A program made the translations under genes and the position numbers. Shown in pieces: positions 26,612 to 34,896 of a stretch of DNA of 64,000 nt. Source of the DNA: Saccharothrix sp. S26 (GTDB lineage Bacteria; Actinomycetota; Actinomycetes; Mycobacteriales; Pseudonocardiaceae); the NCBI RefSeq assembly GCF_021390395.1, contig NZ_JAJUWT010000013.1, forward strand, positions 62,001-126,000, read 5' to 3'. Each line of letters starts with the position of its first letter. Within the stretch, counting starts at the first letter, position 1. Below the pieces are notes generated by a model. The model had not been told where the DNA came from. It made no database searches and saw only the letters and a program-made list of their open reading frames with translations.

Positions 26612-27616
26612 TCAGCCGGCGGCGCGGGGGAGCGAGGCCACTCGCGACTTGCGGGCCAGCGGGATGCCCACCGTGACCTCCGACCCGCCGTGGCGGACCC
26701 GGATGTGCGCCACCGACCGCAGCCCGCGCGCCCGCGGCGAGATCTGGAACGTGAGGCACTTGGCGTTGTTCTGCAGCACCGACCAGTCGCCGGCGGCCAG
26801 CGGCAGCTGGGTCGGCCCCAGCAACTGCACCTCCAGCCCCGGCCGGTCGAGGTCGTTGCCGTGCAACCGGAAGCGGTACTCGCCGAGCCCTTCGACACCG
26901 TAGACGGTGATCGGCCGCGGCCCGGCGACCATCTGGTACTGGTGCAGCACGGCCACCTGCGCGCCGGCCGGCACGTCCGCGCGCACCAGCGCGTGGCTGC
27001 CGATCATGACGTCGTCGCCGACCGTGATCGGCCCGAGCACGCGGGCGAAACCACCGACCTGCACCCGGTCGCCGAGCGTCGGGTGCCGCCTGCCCCCGGG
27101 GTTGTCCGCGATGCCCAGCGCGCCCAGCACCACCCCTTGCAGGATGTAGCAGTCCGCGCCGATCGTGGCGTCCTCGCCGATCACCGTGCCCATGCCGTGG
27201 TCGATGATGAACCGGGGGCCGATCGTCGCGCCGGGGTGGATCTCCACGCCCGTGCGGACCTTGGCCAGTTCGGAGATCTTGCGCGCCAGCACGCGCTGCC
27301 GCCACGGGTCGCCGCACGGCGCGGTCAGCACCTCGTGCGCGACGCGGTAGGACAGCACCGCCTGGAAGCACGCGTACGCCTCCAGCACGTACTGCCACGA
27401 GCCCAGGCTCGCCGGATCCCGCCGCGCGAGCGCCAGCAGGTCGCCCACCGCGAGGTCGGCGGCGCGGCGGGCCGCGGCGGCGGAATCGAGGCCGAGGGCG
27501 GCCGAATCGGACACGTGCGGCGCGAGCACATTCTCCGCCGCGCGCACAATTTCCGGGTAAGCGGCGTCCGGTTCCCGGTCCACGGGACAGGCGGACTCCT
27601 CTCGAACGACAGACAC
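26612..27616 (-). CDS. serine-acetyltransferase-like hexapeptide protein with C-terminal extension
   Basis: 334 residues. The N-terminal helical region and left-handed beta-helix match CysE: ISELAKVRTGVEIHPGATIG, IDHGMGTVIGEDATIG, and VLGPITVGDDVMIG. CysE makes O-acetylserine from serine and acetyl-CoA. Beyond about residue 235 there is an extra domain of about 100 residues, beta-rich by eye (YGVEGLGEYRFRLHG onward), that I do not recognise. It is the first gene of the operon, 99 bases ahead of the EamA-JAMM gene. Confidence 0.78.
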   Translation of the reverse strand: MSVVREESACPVDREPDAAYPEIVRAAENVLAPHVSDSAALGLDSAAAARRAADLAVGDLLALARRDPASLGSWQYVLEAYACFQAVLSYRVAHEVLTAPCGDPWRQRVLARKISELAKVRTGVEIHPGATIGPRFIIDHGMGTVIGEDATIGADCYILQGVVLGALGIADNPGGRRHPTLGDRVQVGGFARVLGPITVGDDVMIGSHALVRADVPAGAQVAVLHQYQMVAGPRPITVYGVEGLGEYRFRLHGNDLDRPGLEVQLLGPTQLPLAAGDWSVLQNNAKCLTFQISPRARGLRSVAHIRVRHGGSEVTVGIPLARKSRVASLPRAAG

Positions 27617-28010
27617 CGGTTCCCCCTAGTCAACAGATGATGTCGCGGTCGGGGACATTACCTCGGTCTCCGCAGTTCGGCGACCGCAGTTTTGCGGCTC
27701 GATCAGCCGAACGGACCGCTTGATGCGCCGATCGGTCGCACTTCGTTACGCCGTCGTCGGGCAGGTTCACTGCATTGGACCAGTGGTTGGGATCGTGATT
27801 AACGCAGATTAATAAATCCGAAACACCTCGCAGTGCGATACTTCACCCGGTTGTCCCAACGACGTCCATGCGTCGGCTATATGACCAGGTCAGGCGCTAT
27901 GAAGCGGTCCGAGGTCGCTCCTGCGGGGTGGGCTACCATCCCGTCGGCGCACCCGTGGCCACCTGATCGACCGGTGGCCGCAATGGTCGTGCGGGTACTG
28001 GGGAGGCAGC
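27617..28010. promoter_or_regulatory. 394-base divergent intergenic region, unusually AT-rich in the middle
   Basis: It separates the cysE-like operon from the divergent methyltransferase. The stretch 27770-27830 is clearly less GC-rich than its surroundings and contains GATTAA twice, at 27797-27802 and 27807-27812, exactly ten bases apart, as expected for a tandem regulator site. No gene or RNA structure is recognisable. Promoters for both flanking genes must lie here. Confidence 0.45.
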
Positions 28011-28838
28011 TTGTCCGGGGGTTTGTCGCAGGATGCCGTGGATTTCCACGCGTTCGAGTTGGCGCGCTGGCAACGCGTGGTGGACAGATATCACCGGTCT
28101 TGGGGTGAGTTGACCGGTTCGGCCGGTTCGGGCTTGCTCGACGCGATCGGCGTCGAACCGGGAACGCGGTTGCTCGACATCGCGACCGGACCGGGATATG
28201 TGGCCGGTGCGGCTTCCCGAAGAGGGGCCCGCGCGGTCGGCGTGGACTTCTCCGCGCAGATGATCGCGAAAGCGCGGGCGCTGTTCCCGGCGGTCGAGTT
28301 CCACGAGGGCGACGCGCTGGACCTGCCGTTCCCCGACGGCGCGTTCGACCGGGTCGTGATGAACTTCGGGTTGCTGCACCTGAGCGACCCGCGGCGCGCG
28401 ATCGAGGAGGCGTTCCGGGTGCTGTCGCCCGGCGGGGCGTTCGGCTTCACGGTGTGGGCCTCGCCCGACGAGGCGGTGGGGTTCTCGCTGCTCTCCGACG
28501 CGATCATGGAGTTCGGCGAGCCCGTCGCACTGCCCGAGGGCCCCGACTTCTACCACTACAGCGAGCCGGACAACTGCCGCGCGGCGCTGGTCGACGCGGG
28601 GTTCGCCGACACCGGCGCGCGGGTGCTGCACCTGGACTGGCGGCTGGCGAGCGTGGACGAGCTGTTCCCGGCGTACCGGCAGGCGACCGTGCGCACCGGG
28701 GCGCTCCTCGACGGCCAGAGCGACGCCGACCGCGAGAAGATCGAGCAGCGGGTGCGGGAGACGGCGGCGCGGTTCGCCGACGGCGACGGCGGGTTGGTGA
28801 TCCCGATGCCCGCGATCGCGGTCTGGGGCCGCAGGTGA
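28011..28838 (+). CDS. class I SAM-dependent methyltransferase (UbiE-like)
   Basis: A 275-residue methyltransferase: SAM motif I LLDIATGPGYVAGAA, acidic motif AVGVDFSAQMIAKA, and post-motif FDRVVMNFGLLHL. It methylates a small molecule that the sequence does not reveal. The start is TTG at 28011, with GGGAGG at 28001-28006 directly before. It is alone on this strand and divergent from the cysE-like operon, so co-regulation is possible. Confidence 0.78.
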   Translation: MSGGLSQDAVDFHAFELARWQRVVDRYHRSWGELTGSAGSGLLDAIGVEPGTRLLDIATGPGYVAGAASRRGARAVGVDFSAQMIAKARALFPAVEFHEGDALDLPFPDGAFDRVVMNFGLLHLSDPRRAIEEAFRVLSPGGAFGFTVWASPDEAVGFSLLSDAIMEFGEPVALPEGPDFYHYSEPDNCRAALVDAGFADTGARVLHLDWRLASVDELFPAYRQATVRTGALLDGQSDADREKIEQRVRETAARFADGDGGLVIPMPAIAVWGRR

Positions 28839-28979
28839 GCACGTCGGTGTTAAGTGAAGAACCGCCCGCGCTCGGTGACGAATGTTCGGTGATCATTCAC
28901 TCTGAAGCGTGATCTTTCGTGCGATCCTGCCTGCGTGCGGCCACCCTGCGCCGCCGCACCCGGGAGGAGACACCCCATC

Positions 28980-30164
28980 GTGCGACTACGACCCCTGCTG
29001 CACCCCCTTGCCGTCGTCGTGTCCGCCCTCGCCGTCGCCGCGGCCCTGCTGGTGCCCACCGCGGCCGCCGGCGCGACCCCGATCACCGTCGCCGAGGCCA
29101 TCGGCCGGCAGAGCGGCGCTTCCGCCACCGTGCGCGGCTACGTCGTCGGGCAGCCCACCGCGACCAACACCGTGGTGCGGTCCGGCTTCCCGTCCGACTA
29201 CGCGCTGGCGCTGGCCGACTCGCCGAGCTCGACCAACACCGGCCAGATGCTGTACGTGCAGGTCACGTCGGCGTTCCGGGCGCAGTGGGGCCTGCGGACC
29301 AACCCGGGCCTGCTCGGCAGGCTGATCGACGTCACCGGCCCGCTGAACGCCTACTTCTCGCACCCCGGCCTCACGTCGCCGACCGCGTTCGCCTTCGCCA
29401 CCACGTCACCCACGTCCACCACCACGACCACGACGACCGCCGGGCCGACCGTCACCACGACCCCCGGCGGCGACTACGACGACACGTACTACCGCACCGC
29501 GCTCGGCAAGACCGGCGCGTCGCTGAAGACGGCGTTGAACGGGATCATCCGCACCAACACCAAGCTGTCCTACGACCAGGTGTGGGAGGCGTTGAAGGTC
29601 ACCGACCAGGACCCGGACAACAGCGCCAACGTCATCCTGCTCTACACCGGGCGCTCGCAGAGCAAGACCACCAACGGCGGCGACCCCGACGACTGGAACC
29701 GCGAGCACGTCTGGGCCAAGTCGCACGGCGACTTCGGCACCGCGACCGGCCCGGGCACCGACATCCACCACCTGCGGCCGACCGACGTGTCGGTGAACGC
29801 GGAGCGGGGCAACAAGGACTTCGACCTCGGCGGCTCGCCGGTGGGCGAGGCACCCGGCAACTACACCGACGCCGACTCGTGGGAGCCGCGCAACGCGGTG
29901 AAGGGCGACGTGGCGCGGATGCTCTTCTACATGGCGGTGCGGTACGAGGGCGGCGACGGCTACCCCGACCTGGAGCTGAACGACAACGTCAACAACGGCA
30001 CCGCGCCGTACCACGGCAGGCTCTCGGTGCTGCTGCGGTGGAACGCCCAAGACCCGCCGGACGCCTTCGAGAAGCGGCGCAACCAGGTGATCTACGACCG
30101 GTACCAGCGCAACCGGAACCCGTTCATCGACCACCCGGAGTGGGTCGCGGCGATCTGGGGCTGA
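28980..30164 (+). CDS. secreted endonuclease I (EndA/NucM type) with N-terminal OB-fold-like domain
   Basis: 394 residues. The signal peptide spans about 1-31. A DUF6359/OB-like domain (about 33-140, TVAEAIGRQSGASATVRGYVVG) and a Thr-rich linker (142-161) precede the endonuclease I domain. The nuclease core has NREHVWAKSHG (240-250) and DIHHLRPTD (261-269), the beta-beta-alpha metal motif. It degrades extracellular DNA and RNA nonspecifically. GTG 28980 is chosen because CGGGAGGAG lies upstream and the signal peptide starts there. A strong hairpin follows the stop. Confidence 0.87.
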   Translation: MRLRPLLHPLAVVVSALAVAAALLVPTAAAGATPITVAEAIGRQSGASATVRGYVVGQPTATNTVVRSGFPSDYALALADSPSSTNTGQMLYVQVTSAFRAQWGLRTNPGLLGRLIDVTGPLNAYFSHPGLTSPTAFAFATTSPTSTTTTTTTAGPTVTTTPGGDYDDTYYRTALGKTGASLKTALNGIIRTNTKLSYDQVWEALKVTDQDPDNSANVILLYTGRSQSKTTNGGDPDDWNREHVWAKSHGDFGTATGPGTDIHHLRPTDVSVNAERGNKDFDLGGSPVGEAPGNYTDADSWEPRNAVKGDVARMLFYMAVRYEGGDGYPDLELNDNVNNGTAPYHGRLSVLLRWNAQDPPDAFEKRRNQVIYDRYQRNRNPFIDHPEWVAAIWG

Positions 30165-30175
30165 GCACGCGCGGC

Positions 30176-30219
30176 GAACGCCCGCCTTCGGTCCCCACTG
30201 GGGTCCGGGGCGGGCGTTC
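30176..30219 (+). terminator. intrinsic-type hairpin after endonuclease gene
   Basis: GAACGCCCGCC (30176-30186) pairs perfectly with GGCGGGCGTTC (30209-30219), an 11-base stem; an inner CCCC/GGGG stem lies in the loop. It starts 12 bases after the stop codon. There is no long T-run, as usual for high-GC actinomycete terminators. Confidence 0.75.
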
Positions 30220-30275
30220 GTGCGTCCTCGGCGAGCCGATCGCCCGATTCGGTGTTGACCGTTCACGATCACCCT

Positions 30276-30287
30276 GTTCAACTGAAC
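30276..30287. promoter_or_regulatory. 12-base palindrome upstream of the LLM gene
   Basis: GTTCA and TGAAC flank AC, 29 bases before the ATG at 30316. A TTGACC box at 30255-30260 could be the -35 element of the same promoter. Operator-like; the regulator is unknown. Confidence 0.4.
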
Positions 30288-30315
30288 GTACGACGTGTTC
30301 GAACTAGGGGGAGTC

Positions 30316-31209
30316 ATGCGGGCGGGCATCACCATCCTTCCGGAGTACCGCTGGGCCGAGGCCAAGCCGCGGTGGCAGGCGGCGGAGTCGTACGGGTTCG
30401 CCCACGCCTGGACGTTCGACCACCTCGGCTGGGGCCCGCTGGTCGACCACCGCTGGTACGGCTCGGTGCCCACGTTGACCGCCGCGTCGCTGGTGACGTC
30501 GCGGATCGAGCTGGGGTTCATGGTCGCCTCGCCGAACTTCCGCCACCCGCTGCCGTTCGCGCGCGACGTGCTGGCGCTGGACGACGTCTCGGACGGTCGG
30601 ATCTCCGTGGGCATCGGCGCGGGCGGGCTCGGCGGCTACGACGCGACGGTGTTCGGCGGCGCGGGCGTGGCCAGTCCGGCGCGGCGGTACCGGGAGTTCG
30701 TCGAGCTGCTGGACGCCCTGCTGACCCGCGAGCGGGTCGACTACTCCGGCGAGTACTACTCGGCGGTGGCCGCGCGCACCGCGCCCGGCTGCGTGCAACG
30801 TCCCCGCACGCCGTTCATCCTGGCCGCGAACGGCCCGCGCGGGATGGCCCTGGCCGCCCGGCACGGTCAGGGTTGGGTCACCCTGGGCACCGCGCGCGAT
30901 TCGCTGGAGTCCTGGTGGAAGTCCCTGGCCGAGCTGTCGTCCCGCTTCGACGACGTGCTCGCCGCCGCGTCGCGCGACCGCGCCGAGGTCCGCCGGTTCC
31001 TGCAGACCGACGCCGCCCCGGTGTTCTCCCTGTCCAGCGTCGAGTGCTACCGCGACTTCCTGGGCCGGGCCGACGAGCTGGGCTTCACCGACGTCCTGGC
31101 CCCGTGGCCGAGGCAGGACGGCCCGTTCGCCGGCGACGAGTCCATCCTCGACACCGTGGCCGCCGACGTGCTGCCGACGCTGTCGACCGGTCGTCGTCAC
31201 AATGAGTAA
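30316..31209 (+). CDS. LLM-class (luciferase-like, F420/FMN-dependent) oxidoreductase
   Basis: A 297-residue TIM-barrel of the luciferase-like monooxygenase group: MRAGITILPEYRWAEAKPRW, LDDVSDGRISVGIGAGG (the conserved SxGRxxxGxGxG type region) and ILAANGPRGMALAARHGQGW. Many actinomycete members use F420. ATG 30316, with GGGGGAG just upstream. Convergent with the remains of an Ldh gene whose 3' part is gone, so this side of the junction may be one end of an old deletion. Confidence 0.83.
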   Translation: MRAGITILPEYRWAEAKPRWQAAESYGFAHAWTFDHLGWGPLVDHRWYGSVPTLTAASLVTSRIELGFMVASPNFRHPLPFARDVLALDDVSDGRISVGIGAGGLGGYDATVFGGAGVASPARRYREFVELLDALLTRERVDYSGEYYSAVAARTAPGCVQRPRTPFILAANGPRGMALAARHGQGWVTLGTARDSLESWWKSLAELSSRFDDVLAAASRDRAEVRRFLQTDAAPVFSLSSVECYRDFLGRADELGFTDVLAPWPRQDGPFAGDESILDTVAADVLPTLSTGRRHNE

Positions 31210-31567
31210 GTCCATTGTGGACGATTCGCGTGGTACCCGGCGCACCCGATGTGTGGGGCTCCGCACAGCGCCACCACCCCGATCCCGTACCGCGCCGCCC
31301 GCAGCGAGGCCGGCTCCACCGCCTGCGACGCCGACCACAACCCCCGCGCACGCCGAGCGTCGGCCAGCACCGAAGCACGCGGCCCGAGTCGAACAGCGGC
31401 AGGTACAGCCGGGTCAGGTCCACCAGGCCGTGCGTGCTCATCCCGGTCAGGTCGCCGTGGCGCAGCGCCTCCGCCGCGACCGCCGCCCGGTCCGGCGGCA
31501 CACCCCGCTCCCGGAACACACCGGTGACGGTGTCCAGCAGGATCGGGTAGGGCACCAGGACGGTCAT
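31203..31567 (-). pseudogene. malate/L-lactate dehydrogenase (Ldh2 family) remnant
   Basis: From ATG 31567 the frame gives MTVLVPYPILLDTVTGVFRE and EALRHGDLTGMSTHGLVDLTRLYLP, typical of the Ldh2/MdcC N-terminus. After GRVL the reading continues in another frame as SASQAVEPASLRAARYGIGVV and PHIGCAGYHA, the next conserved block, and then stops. The remaining two-thirds, with the catalytic centre, are missing. The ATG overlaps the upstream M20 gene stop by four bases, so it was once the last gene of this operon. Confidence 0.75.
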
Positions 31568-32799
31568 GCTCCTCCGTTCCGCGCGAACCGCACGACGATG
31601 TCGCGGACCACGTCGGCGAACCGGTCGAGGTCGGCGACGTCGGCGTGCTCACCGCGCGCGTGGGCGTTGTTGGCCTCCAGCGATCCGGGGCCGAGGACGG
31701 CGGTGCGCGCGCCCGGCACGTCGGCCAGCCAGATCGCATCGCAGGTGAATGCGGGCTCGTGCGCGGGCCAGCGCGGGGCCACGGCGTCCAGCAGCGGCAC
31801 GTCCTGCGGCGGCAGGGCGGGCAGCCCGCGCTTGCGCCACACCAGCCGGGTGATGGCGGCGGCGTCGACGGCGGTGCGGTGGAACGGCGGCACGTCGCGG
31901 AAGCGGGCGGTGAACTCGGCCAGCCCTTCGCGCAACGCCGCGTCCAGCGCCACGGCCAGCACCCGCGCGGACGCCGTGCTGCCGTAGGAGAGGTTCAGCA
32001 GCAGCTCCCCGCTGCCGTACACGCGGTTGTGCATCCGGCCCGTGTGCAGCCCGGCGACGCAGACCCGGCCGTCCGGCACGCGCCCGGCCAACGCACCCGC
32101 CAGGTGCTGGGCGAGGAACCCGAGCAGCACCGACGCGTTGTGCCCGGCCTGCGGTTGGTCGTCGATCGCGTCCTCGCCCCGCACCTGCACGCACGCCGTC
32201 ATCGCGGCCGTCGAGCGGGGCAGGTAGCGCAGGCCGGTCGGCTCGCAGAAGATGTTCAGGCTGCCGTGGTAGCCGGCCTCGACCAGCGGACGGGTGCCGA
32301 ATACGCCCATCGCGCCGCCCTCCTCACCCGACACCGCCTGGATGAGCACGCTGACGTCCCGGCCCACCGCCGGGTCGGTCATGGCGGCGCGGACACCGGC
32401 CAGCAACGCCACCGCGGGCCCCTTGGCGTCGATCGCGCCGCGGCCGTGGAACCGGACCCCGTCGAACCCGGCGGGCTCGAACGGCGCGACCGTGTCCAGG
32501 TGCACGTTGAACATCACCACCGGCTCGGCGTGGCCGACGCGCAGCACCAGGTTCGGCTGCTTGGCCAGGAAGTCCGGGTCCTCGGCGATCGCCTCCCGCA
32601 CCACCGCGGGCACGTCGTGCCGCAGCACGTCGGCCTCCCGCGCCGGACCCAGGTGCACCGTGCGCAGCCCGAAGCGCTCGGCCGCCTCCGAGTACGCGTG
32701 CACGGCCTCCCACAGGCAGACCTCGTCGGTCGTCTCCAGCGGTCCGGCGGTCGGCAGCGCGAGCAGCTCCAGCAGCAGGTCGCGGTCCTCGCCGATCAC
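31564..32799 (-). CDS. M20-family metallopeptidase / deacylase
   Basis: A 411-residue zinc hydrolase of the ArgE/DapE/carboxypeptidase G2 clan: FNVHLDTVAPFEPA (first metal ligand), FHGRGAIDAKGPAVAL (bridging Asp) and AVSGEEGGAMGVFG (catalytic Glu). It removes N-acyl groups or cleaves amide-linked amino acids; the substrate cannot be inferred. GTG 32799 lies inside a short tandem repeat. In the operon it stands between a sugar-isomerase-like gene and the broken Ldh gene. Confidence 0.83.
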   Translation of the reverse strand: MIGEDRDLLLELLALPTAGPLETTDEVCLWEAVHAYSEAAERFGLRTVHLGPAREADVLRHDVPAVVREAIAEDPDFLAKQPNLVLRVGHAEPVVMFNVHLDTVAPFEPAGFDGVRFHGRGAIDAKGPAVALLAGVRAAMTDPAVGRDVSVLIQAVSGEEGGAMGVFGTRPLVEAGYHGSLNIFCEPTGLRYLPRSTAAMTACVQVRGEDAIDDQPQAGHNASVLLGFLAQHLAGALAGRVPDGRVCVAGLHTGRMHNRVYGSGELLLNLSYGSTASARVLAVALDAALREGLAEFTARFRDVPPFHRTAVDAAAITRLVWRKRGLPALPPQDVPLLDAVAPRWPAHEPAFTCDAIWLADVPGARTAVLGPGSLEANNAHARGEHADVADLDRFADVVRDIVVRFARNGGA

Positions 32800-32837
32800 C
32801 GCGCCGACCCGATCACCGCGCCGACCCGATCACCGCA
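32794..32837. repeat. 17-base tandem repeat across a start/stop junction
   Basis: Two full copies of GATCACCGCGCCGACCC (32794-32810 and 32811-32827) and the first nine bases of a third (GATCACCGC). On the minus strand every copy contains GTGATC, so the repeat holds both the stop of the isomerase-like gene (TGA) and the GTG start of the M20 gene. Confidence 0.85.
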
Positions 32838-33654
32838 CGAGTCCGGCCATCGCCCGGCCAGCCGCGACGAACGCGGTCGCCGCGTCCGGGGCGAGCGCGC
32901 CCGACTCGTGCGGGCGCGACGACACGTGCGGCTCCAGCGACCAGGCACCCCGGTAGCCGTGGGCGCGCAGCAGCGCCACGCAGTCCGCCACCCGCGCGTC
33001 ACCCGATCCGGGCGGCACGAACCGGTCGCCCGTCGCGTCCTTCACGTGCACGTGCTCGACGTGATCGACCACCTCGCGCAGCAACGCGTACCCGTCGTAG
33101 CCGTGCGCGACGCCGTTGCCGGTGTCGAACAGCAGCTTCAGCGCCGGGTTGTCCACCGCGTCGAGCAGGTCCAACGCGCGCTCGGCGCTGGTGCCCGCCC
33201 AGCCCGAGCAGTTCTCGTGCAGCAGCACGACCCCGGCCGCCTCGGCCAGCTCCGCCAGCATCGAGACCCGGGTGACCACCCGGTCGCGCCACCGCCGCTC
33301 CGACAGGCCCGCGTTCGGGTACGACATGATCCGCACGAACCGGGTGCCCAGCGCGGCGCACCGGCGCAGCAGCACGTCCAGCTCGGCCAGGTCGTCCTCG
33401 AACGGCGTGCTGATCGGCCGGGCCCAGCCGCCGATCCGCGACGCCAGGCACACCGCCCGGACACCGCGTGCCGCGAGCTCCTTCGCCACCACCGCGAACT
33501 CGTCGTCGTCCAGGTCCGCGACCGCCCGCCCGTCCACCGTGCGCAGCTCCACGTGCGACCAGCCCAGCTCGGCCAGCACCGCGAGCTGCCCCGCCAGGTC
33601 CGGCGCGGCCTCGTCGGTGATGCCGGCCAGCACCGGCTGCCGTCTACCGGACAT
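32830..33654 (-). CDS. sugar-phosphate isomerase/epimerase-like TIM barrel
   Basis: A 274-residue xylose-isomerase-like (AP endonuclease 2) TIM barrel. Metal-site segments visible: LLHENCSGWAGTS, LLFDTGNGVAHGYDGY, HVHVKDATGDRF and WSLEPHVSSRP. The group isomerises or epimerises sugars, inositols and hydroxy-ketones. The start overlaps the Gfo/Idh gene end by 11 bases; such pairs often act in sequence on one sugar or cyclitol. Confidence 0.82.
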   Translation of the reverse strand: MSGRRQPVLAGITDEAAPDLAGQLAVLAELGWSHVELRTVDGRAVADLDDDEFAVVAKELAARGVRAVCLASRIGGWARPISTPFEDDLAELDVLLRRCAALGTRFVRIMSYPNAGLSERRWRDRVVTRVSMLAELAEAAGVVLLHENCSGWAGTSAERALDLLDAVDNPALKLLFDTGNGVAHGYDGYALLREVVDHVEHVHVKDATGDRFVPPGSGDARVADCVALLRAHGYRGAWSLEPHVSSRPHESGALAPDAATAFVAAGRAMAGLVR

Positions 33655-34681
33655 GCGCGGCCACCGGGCCGGGCGACGTCTCGCCGCGCGCCGTCGGTAT
33701 CACCGGCTCGGCGCAGATGTTCTTGGCCACCGACAGCAGCTGCACCACGTCCGTGGCGAACGCGAACCCGCGCGCGTGCTGGTCGCCGGCGGCGTGGAAC
33801 AGGCGGTAGGCCCGCAGCACCCACTCCGTGAGCGAGTCGTCCCGCAGCACCTCGTGCTCGCGCCGCCCGTTGACCGTGACGGTGAGCTGCGAGTGGTCGT
33901 CGTCGTCGCTGACCGCGAAGTGGCCGACCGCGCTGCCCCTCTCGAACTCCACCGTGATCCGGCGCTCCCGCACCGGCGAGGTGAGGTCCGAGCTGATCTC
34001 CGTGCGCACGCCGCTGTTGTGCCGCAGCCCTATCCGCGCGCCGCCCATCCGCGGCACGACCACGTCGCCGACGGCCAGGTCGTAGCCCGCCGCGTGCGTG
34101 ACCCGCGCGCTTCCCGCGAGCCGCAACGCCAGGGCCACGCCGTGCGGCAGCTCCACGTCGAACGCGGTCTGGTGGCTGGGCCTGGTCAGCGACCGGCGGA
34201 AGCACGGCTTGTTCTGCACGATCGTGATCGACTTCGGCTCGCCGAGCGTGCCGCGGCGGACCAGTTCCATCAGCCGCACGGTGAGCGAGCTGGTCAGCCA
34301 CGGTTCCACCACCGCGATCCGCAGCCCGTGCTTGCGGCGCAGCCGGATCACCCTGGCCAGGTCGTCGGTGTCGACGGCCAGCGGCTTCTCCGCGATCACG
34401 TTGCGGAAGCCGCGCTCGGCGAGCTCGGCCATCACCTCGGCGCGCGCGGACGGCGGCGTGCACACGTGCGCGACCGTATCGGCGGGGTCGAGCAGCGTGG
34501 CGGCCTCGGCGAGGCTGCCCACCATCGCCAGGCCCGGTCGTTCCGCGGGCAGCCGACGTGGGTCGCACGCCACGATCGGCCGGTCGTCGAACAGCTGTCG
34601 GACCGAGGTCCGCGCCCTGGCCAGCACCGGCAGGTGCAGATCCGCCCCGGCTCGGCCCAGTCCCACGACAAGTGTGCGCAC
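33644..34681 (-). CDS. Gfo/Idh/MocA-family NAD(P)-dependent oxidoreductase
   Basis: 345 residues. The N-terminal Rossmann fold starts MRTLVVGLGRAGADLHLPVL (GxGxxG), with the conserved IAEKPLAVD block (EKP) near residue 120 and a C-terminal alpha/beta domain. It oxidises or reduces sugars, inositols or amino-sugar intermediates. It heads the leftward operon, divergent from the truncated DegT aminotransferase; oxidoreductase-aminotransferase pairs make amino sugars or aminocyclitols. That role is inference and the partner is now broken. Confidence 0.85.
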   Translation of the reverse strand: MRTLVVGLGRAGADLHLPVLARARTSVRQLFDDRPIVACDPRRLPAERPGLAMVGSLAEAATLLDPADTVAHVCTPPSARAEVMAELAERGFRNVIAEKPLAVDTDDLARVIRLRRKHGLRIAVVEPWLTSSLTVRLMELVRRGTLGEPKSITIVQNKPCFRRSLTRPSHQTAFDVELPHGVALALRLAGSARVTHAAGYDLAVGDVVVPRMGGARIGLRHNSGVRTEISSDLTSPVRERRITVEFERGSAVGHFAVSDDDDHSQLTVTVNGRREHEVLRDDSLTEWVLRAYRLFHAAGDQHARGFAFATDVVQLLSVAKNICAEPVIPTARGETSPGPVAAHVR

Positions 34682-34863
34682 TAGTGAGCCCCGTCTTGTC
34701 TCTCGTCCGGTCTCGAAGGCATCGGGAATGAGTGATGTCAGTTCTCAATTGATGGCCCCGACGTTGTCCCAATCGCGAACGTCTGTCAACTCCGCGCGGG
34801 CGAGTTGACCAGGAAGAGTGAACTGCCCGGTGGTCGGCCGCAGGCACGGTGACCTGCCATACG

Positions 34864-34896
34864 CTCACCTCCGGAAGCGGTGACCGCGGAGGTGAG
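34864..34896. promoter_or_regulatory. inverted repeat overlapping the ribosome site of the DegT remnant
   Basis: CTCACCTCCG (34864-34873) and CGGAGGTGAG (34887-34896) are perfectly complementary over ten bases with a 13-base loop. The right arm contains the strong Shine-Dalgarno-like GGAGGTGAG, so the hairpin would mask it. It may equally be a DNA operator between the divergent genes. Confidence 0.5.

Noticed and set aside
22741-27616. Complete CysO-Mec-CysM pathway
   Set aside because: The JAMM and CysM-like partners exist, but I found no small ThiS/CysO gene ending in Gly-Gly and no E1 enzyme in the window.
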